Shown here: positions 55,676 to 64,000 of the stretch, in pieces
Position numbering within the stretch: position 1 is the stretch's first letter
Layout of the letters: the number at the start of each line of letters is the position of its first letter
NCBI GenBank assembly: GCA_963855995.1
Contig: OY979723.1
Coordinates: 8,251,013-8,315,012, forward strand
DNA: 64,000 nucleotides
Direction: 5' to 3'
Source: Muricea muricata
Lineage: Eukaryota > Cnidaria > Anthozoa > Malacalcyonacea > Plexauridae
Made by a program: the position numbers and the translations under genes
Notes under the pieces: model-generated
Told to the model about the DNA's origin: nothing
The model's database searches: none
The model's input: only the letters and a program-made list of their open reading frames with translations

Positions 55676-56055
55676 TGGAATCTTTTTACCTGTATTGGCG
55701 CAATTTAAAGATGCAATTTTCTTTTTTTGAAGGATGTGAAGGAGTGGATTACTTAGTGATGTTGTTTCATAAAACATTTGTAACTGAGTTACTCTTTTAT
55801 ATCCTTCAAAAGCAGAAAGTTACGCTTAAAACCGCCGCGAAAATCACCCTTTACCATGTCTTTAGCTATCACCATAATATAACTAAATGACACAGAGAAT
55901 GACAAATTGCTGATGTTTTGAGCGCATATATTCTAAGCAGCAGCTGCGACAAAAACGTAACACCTACTCAACTGTGCGGAAGGAAACAGCGAACAATGTT
56001 AAGTCTAGCTCGTCGGCTTGTTGTATTTCACAAGCATCATTTTAATAAAACCTAT
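55676..56055 (+). repeat. MULE left terminal inverted repeat
   Basis: It matches the complement of 61758-62140 with few differences, e.g. GGATGTGAAGGAGTGGATTA and CAACTGTGCGGAAGGAAACA. ORFs at 55675-55890 and 55918-56106 arise from it and reappear mirrored at the right end, so they are not genes. Confidence 0.9.
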
Positions 56056-56432
56056 TTGACTATTGATAAAATTGTAGGCTATAATGGGGGGGGGGGGGGG
56101 GGTTAAGGGTTTAAGCCTATTTTTGGTCAACCCTGCATGTATTTCGCTATTATATCGATATTTTCACTAACTCTAAACTTTGATATCTTAAACGCATAAT
56201 AAGCTATTGAACTAAAATAGGTTGGAACAGAAACTTCAGTAATCCGCAACGGTACGTATTATTCAGGTGTCTATGAGGTGTTGTATTTAGAATGTGTGTT
56301 GATGCAATGTGATACCAAATTTAGCATAGATTTTTCTACTTTGCACCTCGTGGTTAGTCGTTAGAAGCTTGCCAAAAGTTTGACAAGCATTTAATCATTA
56401 CCCGGGTTTTGTTTCTGTTTGAGATAGCAGTA

Positions 56433-57050
56433 ATGGATTCTTGTGGAAAACCCTTGTACTCTGATATTGTTTCGGGTAAGTGCGTTTTTTATTTAAATTA
56501 AATTAGCATATAGATTACTATTTATATAGTTGGATTAGTGACTATCGTCCTAGCGCAAATTCGCAAACTCAATTCAAATCCTTCAAAATTGTAACTTGAA
56601 AAACAAAAAATAAATTATTCAAATATTGTTTACGCTTTCGTATGCCGTTTCTTTTCTGTTCGGTTGTGGATTTATAACAGTTGCACGCTTGGGCTGTTAC
56701 ACTTTACGGTTTGCGATTGTCTATATATGAATACATATTATATGACAGTTGTTGCAGATACTTTTAGAATTTGCTGACCCCAAAAGCATTATTTAAAAAT
56801 GGTACTATTATTTTGTTTGACATAAATTATTCATGCGCTCATTGAGAGTTCAAATTGAAACATGTGGCATCTTCAAGGTGTATTTCTACAGGTGCCATTT
56901 TGCTGAAAAGGGACTATAAAAATTTTTTTAGGTAAATCTTCGTCACCGGATCTTCTGATCAAGACATGGACGATACACGCTATGCGAATTATCCACCTCT
57001 TTGTGGAAGCAAAAGAACTAACAAATCAAGCAAACGTAGTTTCAATAGTG
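56433..57050 (+). CDS. Probable 5' exons of the MULE transposase
   Basis: ATG at 56433 starts MDSCGKPLYSDIVS and ends at TCGG/GTAAGT (56475). A second exon (about 56932-57050) after TTTTTTTAG reads SSDQDMDDTRYANYPPLCGS then KRTNKSSKRSFNS and ends at AGTG/GTAAAA. Its frame joins the third exon at 57189 in phase. The first-to-second junction does not keep frame as drawn, so exon 1 or its acceptor is uncertain. The basic KR-rich part could be a nuclear signal. Confidence 0.5.
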
Positions 57051-57188
57051 GTAAAAAAACTCAGTGTAGCAAACCCCTTTATAGACTATGTGACTAAATT
57101 ATAGTAGCCTGGAGAGCGAAGAATTTATGATCTATAGGCTTGATGCTGTAATGCATTGCACTTGCAAATATTACAAATATTATTTTAG

Positions 57189-59395
57189 GATACAAAGCTA
57201 AAAGGCATAACAGTGATAATCTAGCAGAAGAAAGCAACACACAAGAATGTCCGATATTAATTGAAGAATCCCCGCAGAAAAAAGCTTCAACTGACAAAAA
57301 GTTAGCGCTTCCTGCAATACTACGTTGCAAAGTAAAATCAAAGGTCCGCCAGCCAACAAGTTACCGCGTGACTAGTGCTCTTTCTTATTCACCGCCATTG
57401 AAGAGTGAAACCGTGGTTATACCAGAATCCACTTCGACCAGCGACTCATCTGAAGAGGAAGATACAGAGAGTAGTGAAGATGATTTGTCCATCCGTCGCG
57501 AATATCATAATGGTGATGAACGAATTCCAGTGTTTGAAAAGCCAAAAAAAGCTTACTACGCAGCAGATATCTTGCGAATTTTGTCCAGTTCTCACCACAA
57601 CAATATGAAGTGTACTCGGCAGCCAATGCAAGTGCAATACAATGGGTCATTTCTAGTAGATGTAACTATCGTACCATTAGATGATATTTTTGCGGATGGC
57701 AACGGATGCTACGTCAACAATGGCCACAGTACGCACACCTACAAACGAAAGAAATCGGGCAATTGGAAAAAGACAGCATCCTTTCGAAAAGATTCATTGG
57801 AGCGAAGTGAATTTCATCTAGATAGACATTATAGGAGGCTTAAGGAATATCCTGAGTTTCGCCAAACGGTCTCATACCTTCGCGACCAACGGGGAGAAAT
57901 TGTCGATAATGTAGCGCTGGTACAATACCTTTTTAAAGGAAAAGAACATGAAATTAAAGTTTTCCCACATGGAAACTCGAAGGCTGCTATACCATTTACG
58001 CGTACGAAGCCATCAACAATAAACACATTGCGTCAAAACCTGGAAAAGTACCAACCTAACGAGGCTTTGGCAAAAACTCGCAAAGAAATGGGTGGCTGTT
58101 TTCCCAACACTTCTGAAGCTAGTTTACCAAGAGGCCAAACCCAGGCGTACAACCTGAAACGAACCAGCACAAATAATACTTTTGTATCCGGTGGGAAAAG
58201 ATCAAAAGATGAAATGACTGCGCTAAACTGGTACGCAAAAACGGAAGGAAAAAACTTTGTGCGAATGCAAGAGATTGCTGATGAACCGTTGATTGTGATA
58301 GCCACGGAAAATCAATTAGATGACTTGGTAAGATTTTGCACTAGCGAGATTGACTTTAGTTATTTGTCAGTTGATCCAACGTTCAACTTTGGAAACTTTA
58401 GTGTCACCCCCACGTCTTATCGAAACTTACTTCTAAAATCTCGTCAAACGGGAAAAAATCCTGTCTTTATTGGACCAATATTTATTCATCACACAAAACA
58501 GCGAGCAACATATAAACAGTTCTTCGACAAACTAAAAAGTATTCGAGAAAAGCTAAGTGACGTAATTAGCTACGGAACTGATGGAGAAAAAGCCCTAAGT
58601 GATGCTTCAGCAGAGGCATTTCCCTTGGCAATTCATCTTCGTTGCTTTCGACATTTTCGAGGAAACTTTCAGTCACGTCTCAAGAACTTGGGTATCAGCG
58701 AGACCCGATCATACTATGATGAAGTGTTTGGAAAACAAGAAGGTACTGTCTACCAAGAAGGTTTGCTGGATGCCACTTCCGAAGACGAATTTGACGCGAG
58801 ACTACATTCACTAAAGGAATCCTGGGCGAAACGTGAACAATGTGAAGTGGAAAAATGCAAAGTCTATGAATGGATAGAAGAACGTTCGCCTATGATGAAG
58901 TCAAGCATGATTGCTAGCGTTCGCACTAACGCTGGCCTCGGAAGTCCGCCGATAAAGTTTTACACCAATGACAGTGAGAATACTAACCGACGTTTGCGTG
59001 ACAAGACCAAGGGAAAAGAGCAAGGGGAAACATCATTTATCCGTGAGATGAAGGAGTTAATAGAGGACAGCCAAGAAACAGAAGTTGTCTTAGCAATGCA
59101 TGGGGCGTCGGAAGTGTACGAAGTTCGAGAACCTTTTCGTAAGTTTCAATTAGAAAGGGAGGAGTGGTTTCGGATGAATGAAAGTCAACGAAGAAATTAC
59201 ATCAAAGAAGTTTATTCTAAATCTATGGAGGAGCTTTACGCATCTGAAAGCAATGCACCTGTTTATGCGGAAAACAGCGACAGGCATCGAGTTCGAGACG
59301 GAGACGCACAGGAACTTTCTGTCGAAAATTCAGCGCTGTCAAACATATTTGACCGATATTTTTGCGGTGTGTTTGGAAAAAAGCCCGACGATTAG
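57189..59395 (+). CDS. MULE transposase, catalytic part
   Basis: After TATTTTAG the frame opens at 57189 (GYKAKRHNSDNL) and runs to TAG at 59393-59395. Counting from 57368, residues 20-40 are Ser/Glu-rich. The RNase-H-like core has YLSVDPTFNFG (D336), SYGTDGEKAL (D405), HLRCFRHFRGN (C-x2-H) and YTNDSENTN (E537) as candidate DDE residues in the MULE pattern. A charged helical part follows (FQLEREEWFRMNESQRRNYI). The C-terminal SWIM domain expected of the family is missing from this frame and lies in the overlapping -1 frame. The frame is uninterrupted over ~2.2 kb, which suggests a young copy. Confidence 0.85.
59377..59383 (+). promoter_or_regulatory. Candidate -1 frameshift heptamer A AAA AAG
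   Basis: In the upstream frame the codons are GGA AAA AAG CCC, which fit X XXY YYZ. Moving back one base after AAG gives GCC CGA CGA TTA, exactly the downstream frame, just before the stop at 59393. A weak CCGA..TCGG hairpin follows with almost no spacer. A simple A-run indel is the alternative. Confidence 0.45.
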
Positions 59396-60417
59396 TATCG
59401 GAGCCGCAGAGTGTCCTGCAAGCACCAAGTAAGGATTCGAAAATTAAAGCGTTTTCGGTGCTGTCAGAATCAACAAACATACCAAACTACGTACAAGTTC
59501 ATGGCAATGGAAAGGTAACTTGTACATGTAAGCAATTCCCTCTAAAAAAGATTTGTGCTCACAGCGTTGCAGCAGCTGAAAAAGAAAATATGCTAAAACA
59601 ATTGATCGATTGGACACTAAAAACGAACTGCTCAAGTAACATTTCTCTCACGGCAACTATGAATTTAAATACAAGTCGTTCAGGTAGGAAAGGTGGCATT
59701 TCTAAAAGGAAACGTTGCGCTACCCAACCCGTTACAGCCGTCATCGACCCTTTTTCCGGTGAAGTTACCCCTTCCACACAACCCACAAAGCAACCTGTAG
59801 TCGCTTCAACTAATCCCATACAACAATCATTTCCAACAGCTCCTCAGCGTTCATCGTACCAGTTCCCTGTGTACTCGTCGAATCAGCATAATCAGGAAGT
59901 TGACTGGCAACTTCAAAGACAACAACGGCAAGATAACAGACTTCAGCAGGATAACGTACTTCATAGGAACATGGTCCCACAAAACAACCAACAACAACAT
60001 GTAAATTGGCAGCCATATTTAAACATGAACGAAAGCCGTACATGTACTTTGGAAACTAGCACAGTGTCTGCTAATATCCAACAAAACCTGTTAAACCCTG
60101 TACCTCCTGGAATCCCATTACCACCAAAGCCGCCTGTGCCCGAATCAAATAATCCTTATTTTCTTGCACAAATAAGAGGAAACATTTCGAAATGTTCAGG
60201 ATGTGCTGCTACTTTCAAAAAACCTTATCCTTTGCCTCCCCCAGACAACAACTTTGTTATTAGAAGAAAAGAAAAAGACTGGTTCCCTTACACACAACCG
60301 AACGGTGAAAAACACTGGAAACTAGGACGAGAACAAAATCGTTATTACCATCTCAATCCGGCGTGTATATATACGCGCGTCATCCCTTTTTCAACTCATC
60401 TCAACTACGAGGCTTGA
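59377..60417 (+). CDS. MULE transposase, SWIM zinc finger and C-terminal region
   Basis: The frame open from 59362 reads VWKKARRLVSEPQSVL, the normal lead into SWIM, then VTCTCKQFPLKKICAHSVAA (C-x-C-x8-C-x-H). A Gln/Pro-rich linker follows, then a conserved-looking end (NPYFLAQIRGNISKCSGCAA, KDWFPYTQPNGEKHWKLG, NRYYHLNPACIYTRVIPF). It is in the -1 frame relative to the catalytic part and overlaps it at A AAA AAG (59377-59383). Slippage there would give one protein of ~1080 residues from 57189. It has no plausible start of its own. Confidence 0.8.
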   Translation, partial: KKARRLVSEPQSVLQAPSKDSKIKAFSVLSESTNIPNYVQVHGNGKVTCTCKQFPLKKICAHSVAAAEKENMLKQLIDWTLKTNCSSNISLTATMNLNTSRSGRKGGISKRKRCATQPVTAVIDPFSGEVTPSTQPTKQPVVASTNPIQQSFPTAPQRSSYQFPVYSSNQHNQEVDWQLQRQQRQDNRLQQDNVLHRNMVPQNNQQQHVNWQPYLNMNESRTCTLETSTVSANIQQNLLNPVPPGIPLPPKPPVPESNNPYFLAQIRGNISKCSGCAATFKKPYPLPPPDNNFVIRRKEKDWFPYTQPNGEKHWKLGREQNRYYHLNPACIYTRVIPFSTHLNYEA

Positions 60418-60712
60418 TTTCGTCGTGTTCCGGCTTAACTACTGTAACGCCAGAGTTAGTAGCAGCTTGAAGAACAAGATTTGGCTAATTTTACAACTAT
60501 TTCAAGTTGGGCGCAGATCATTTTATATTTAGTTATTGTTCTTAAAAATATTTATTATATATTCAGGGAAATATAGTAGATATTTGAAACTGGTAAAATT
60601 TGGTAAAATTGCAGCTTAAGGTAAAATTAATTCAATTTCAGAATGGGAGTTAATTTTTCGTCTAAAATTTTTTTTCTAAATTTTTGGTAATTCGAGGTAT
60701 AGGAAGCACATA
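60418..60712. other. MULE 3' untranslated region
   Basis: AT-rich sequence with no ORF. GGTAAAATT is repeated (about 60591, 60602, 60620). Confidence 0.5.
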
Positions 60713-61401
60713 GTCAGGGAGGCAGAGGTAATTTTACCTACCTTCTCGGGGGCAAATCTATTTTTCTCTTAAATTGTCCGTTTGATGCCTGATATAACAA
60801 TTCTGAATCACGTTGTTTGGCCCGATTTATCATGCGGGCTTCGATCAACACGGTTTTCTTCAGTTTTATTATAAAACTATTATGTAGTCAAAAATAACAA
60901 ATTTTTAAGTTTGCTTATTTGAAAAAACAACTTGTATCATCAGAAAGCTTATAAAAAACAACATGTAAGACATCATTTCGGGCACCCTGATTTTCAAGCA
61001 GTTTTTGGGTTATCGCTGCTTCAAAATAGGAAAAAGTCCTAAAATGGCACTATTTTCCTGGGCACTAGTCTGAAAATAAGTTTTCAAACGTTCATAACTC
61101 AACAAATATGCGAAAAATAAAAGTAACCACAACAATGTGTTATATGTAGTTTTTTATTACCTTTTTGATAACGTACGTCGTTTTTCCTAAAAATAAATCT
61201 GGAATTTCGCCTTTTTTGACAATAATATAGTTTTATAGAAAATTTAGGGAAAAACGTGTTTGCTGGAGCCCACAAGAAATTTTATCGCGTTCAACATTCA
61301 AAATTATATTTATTAGACCTAAAGGTACAATACAAACTTAAAATGAAATTACCCCTCCATATGGTAAGTAAATATGTATTTTACACCTCTGCCTCCCTGA
61401 C
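60713..61401. mobile_element. 689-bp MITE nested in the MULE, TA target
   Basis: GTCAGGGAGGCAGAGGTA and its complement TACACCTCTGCCTCCCTGAC (one base extra) form the ends. TA lies at 60711-60712 and 61402-61403. It has no coding capacity and must be younger than the MULE insertion. Confidence 0.85.
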
Positions 61402-61757
61402 TAACATGTTCAACAAGTTTGTGTAGTACCGAAGGCTATGCTACCGAAGTTTGCGAATATTATATATTTTTGTATTGCGTGCGGAAATTTTGACCATTTC
61501 AGTTCTGCTTGGTTACTTGGCACGTGGAGGTAAAAGTTGAAGCATACCGAATTAATTTCATCAGCCCCTTTCATTGTGTTACAGTTATAAAATCACAGGT
61601 TTATAGTTGATGTCAATTGCATCATAATCAGGATTCCGCAGTCGAAAATAAACTGCCTTACTGCAGCATTTTTTATGTTAACATGAAACGCTTAGTTAAT
61701 TAAACATTCACATGCAATTAAAGATCTATATATATAATAGTGAAATCTTCCTGGTAT

Positions 61758-62140
61758 ATAGGTTTCATTAAAATGACGCTTGTGAAATACAACAAGCCCG
61801 CGAGCTAGACTTAACATTGTTCGCTGTTTCCTTCCGCACAGTTGAGTAGGTGTTACGTTTTGATTGCAGCTGCCGCTTAGAATATTTGCGCTCAAAACAT
61901 CAGCAATTTGTCCTTCTCTGTGTCATTCAGTTATATTATGGTGATAGCTAAAGACATGGTAAAGGGTGATTTTCGCGGCGGTTTTAAGCGTAACTTTCTC
62001 CTTTTGAAGGATATGAAAGAGTAACTCAGTTACAAATGTTTTATGAAACAACATCACTAAGTAATCCACTCCTTCACATCCTTCAAAAGGAGAAAATTGC
62101 ATTTTTAAATTGCGCCAATACAGGTAAAAAGATTCCAAGA
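61758..62140 (-). repeat. MULE right terminal inverted repeat
   Basis: Mirror of 55676-56055. The outermost part is followed by an array of ATTCCAAG/ATTCCATG units (62126-62185). Confidence 0.9.
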
Positions 62141-62185
62141 TTCCATGATTCCAAGATTCCATGATTCCAAATTCCAGATTCCATG
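62126..62185. repeat. Short ATTCCAAG/ATTCCATG satellite
   Basis: About five tandem GATTCCA(A/T)-type units directly beyond the MULE right end. Similar GATTCC sequence occurs once beside the left end, so slippage during or after insertion is possible. Confidence 0.75.
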
Positions 62186-63683
62186 TTTTACAGCTTACCT
62201 TTTTTTATACAATTTTTTTAACACCCGTACATGACAATGACACTAAAAAGCAGCTATCTAATTATATACTGGTATCAGCTTATTACTCCGCCTGCCGTAG
62301 GCGAGGCGGAGTTTTAAATTTGCCCCATTTCTGTATTTTTTTTCCATTTTTATTTTTTTCCGGTGTCGCAAGTAGGCGCAGCGCTTATGGGTGATACCGC
62401 TGGCACATGCCACGTGAGCCGACCTAAACACGGCGTTTAAACTCAATTTCTAGCGGAATATGTCAACAAAACACGCATTTTAACATGCATGCTAGAGCAT
62501 CTAAACCCCAAGAAGGTTTTACGTGCAAAGATTCTCATGCAAAATGTTTTAAAACGACAAATTCCACCGCGAAACTTTACCGAGGAGCGATGTATCGCGG
62601 TGAAGTTTTGAGAGCGTGTTCCATTATTTTCTGTTGTGTTCCTACTTTTAAGGAAATTTAGAAATTTCTACACAAGAATCAAACGCAAATTCTACTGAAA
62701 TATCTATATACAAAACACAATTTTTAACATGTAATAGTTAACAAAAACGGACAGGAAGGTTCTTTATCAAAACATTGCTCCAGAAATGTTTTAAAACGGC
62801 AAATTTTGAAAGACTCCATCATTCCATGATTAAGGAGTAAGTCTAGGAAATGTGTTCTTAATTCTAAACACGTTGTGATTTCTTTCCTTGGTTTTCTATT
62901 TGTACCTATGTTGAGATGCTAATATTTCGTGCAAAATGATTTACTTGCTAGTGGGATCTCAAATAATTATAAAAGGTAAGAGACATTTTACATTCCAATT
63001 CCAGAAATACATATGCTAGTCTAAAGTTCCCAACAAATTATATCGTGGAGACTTCAGGCAGTGTGCTACAGAATAGATTTAAATGATGCTATGAGGTTAA
63101 TATATTGATGTATTGCATACACTTTTAGTAAAATTTTCTTTACTTGCAAAATAAAACAGCTGTATGTTGGTGGTATTATGACAAAAGAATCTTGTTTAAC
63201 ATATGTACTATGAAAGTCTTTAATTTACATTAAATTCTAAAAAATGCAATAGGACTCTGGACAGAGTGCCTGGCAGGTCACTCAGACGTTGATTTTTGGT
63301 TATCTTAGTGATTACATAAGATGTGCTAGCAATGTCTTAAAATACCTTGGAAGGTACCCTAATAATAATTGATTTAAAAAGGAATTAGTTGGGCAAAACA
63401 GAAATAAGTGAATATACCCCACCCCCAATGAACTCTCTAGTTACAGCCCTGCCTGGCCTTGTGCCCATTTTCGTTTCGGCAGGCGGAGTGAACGCCTTAG
63501 CAGGCGTCTTGTTCTAAGCATGCTTCCGCAATCAGTGGCCATGATTGTATCCCAACATGCGTCTGCCCTCGCTGCACCACAATCTGGCCAACTAAAATTT
63601 GCAAACTTTAGGACACAATGTTTTCCACATTAGACAAATTTGGCTAACAATGTTTTTTCCATTACCACCCAATTCCCAACTTT
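62186..63683. other. Gene-free stretch with repeat debris
   Basis: ACTCCGCCTGCCGTAGGCGA plus GGCGGAG (62285) is a hairpin. GGCAGGCGGAGTGAACGCCT (63479) is a related string, possibly from the same repeat in another orientation. No coding sequence is supported. Confidence 0.5.
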
Positions 63684-63818
63684 GGATTATTCACATGGTT
63701 GGATACCATTGTTCTCGTTTGCGGAAGAGTACATTAGGACAAAAATAACGAAGCATACGAGTGATGAATACGAGTTATTCACACACGTCCATACTTCAAA
63801 ATGCATAGTTACTTTTGA
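63684..63818. repeat. Uninterrupted copy of the 48916-49277 repeat
   Basis: It carries GGATTATTCACATGGTTGGA through TAGTTACTTTTG without the MITE, so it acts as the empty site for the insertion at 48983-49212. Confidence 0.85.
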
Positions 63819-64000
63819 CCAATTATCTCCACTTAACACTGTTAACAGGTAATGCTAATAGGTAAAAATAAATGTGAAATATTAAAATGTGAAATTTTCA
63901 TGATGAATTTCGTAAGCTACAGCTCAATTTCTGCCAAATTTCACTTTAAATAATTGAACAAGACAACAAAATATTAAGCCTTTTTGTATATTTTCCATCA

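Larger units (their letters stand above)
55676..62140 (+). mobile_element. Autonomous-type Mutator-like (MULE) transposon, ~6.5 kb
   Basis: Inverted repeats of ~380 bp (55676-56055 and 61758-62140) begin GGAATCTTTTTACCTGTATT and enclose a spliced transposase gene on the plus strand. Long terminal repeats and a transposase with a C-terminal SWIM finger are MULE traits. Inside, a G17 homopolymer lies at 56086-56102 and a 689-bp MITE is nested at 60713-61401. AAGATTCC lies next to both ends but does not give a clean target duplication. Confidence 0.85.

Noticed and set aside
55675-56106. Two ORFs near the MULE left end as accessory genes
   Set aside because: They lie within the terminal inverted repeat and reappear, mirrored, at 61692-62162.
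57829-58305. Minus-strand ORFs inside the MULE
   Set aside because: They are antisense to the long uninterrupted transposase frame and have no motifs.

Overview
The window is AT-rich eukaryotic (metazoan) DNA dominated by transposable elements. I saw no bacterial-style operons. The one well-formed host gene (37080-42627) has a TATA box, an initiator, about 14 exons with GT/AG borders, and a domain set (fibrinogen-like CDMTTDGGGF segment, collagen-XV/XVIII-type trimerisation segment, C-terminal D8C module). I associate that set with cnidarian secreted proteins, so a cnidarian is my best guess. This is inferred from domain style only; other marine invertebrates remain possible.

Layout. 1-13898: a 6956-bp unit present twice in tandem, nearly identical. 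Each unit holds a ~2.2-kb foldback element and the 5' half of a Helentron (Helitron-class rolling-circle transposon with an endonuclease). Only the second copy continues, to 17591, through HUH Rep, PIF1-type helicase and an endonuclease/exonuclease/phosphatase (EEP) domain; a 3' hairpin follows at 17683-17706. The protein starts with a leader and a 2A ribosome-skipping motif (DVEENPGP), then a cysteine protease resembling the herpesvirus large-tegument-protein deubiquitinase family. Several stops and frameshifts show the element is now dead or decayed.

17.8-36 kb: tandem repeats, MITEs, a coiled-coil gene on the minus strand broken by a 1.13-kb hAT-type insertion with a perfect 8-bp target duplication (22007-23136), a Penelope-like GIY-YIG remnant, tRNA-derived SINEs, and a non-LTR reverse-transcriptase fragment enclosed by inverted repeats.

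36.4-43.3 kb: the host secreted-protein gene, bracketed by two diverged direct repeats. One exon carries an in-frame TAA.

43.6-55.4 kb: a dense series of inverted-repeat elements. These include a 1327-bp element with 9-bp target duplications and clustered GAGAGTTAT motifs, a ~1.37-kb foldback whose arms carry a tRNA T-arm-like hairpin, and another ~1.57-kb foldback.

55.7-62.1 kb: a ~6.5-kb Mutator-like (MULE) transposon with ~380-bp terminal inverted repeats. It encodes a transposase with candidate DDE residues, and an overlapping second frame supplies a SWIM zinc finger. The two frames meet at an A AAA AAG heptamer, so either -1 frameshifting or a recent indel joins them. 62.2-64 kb is repeat debris.
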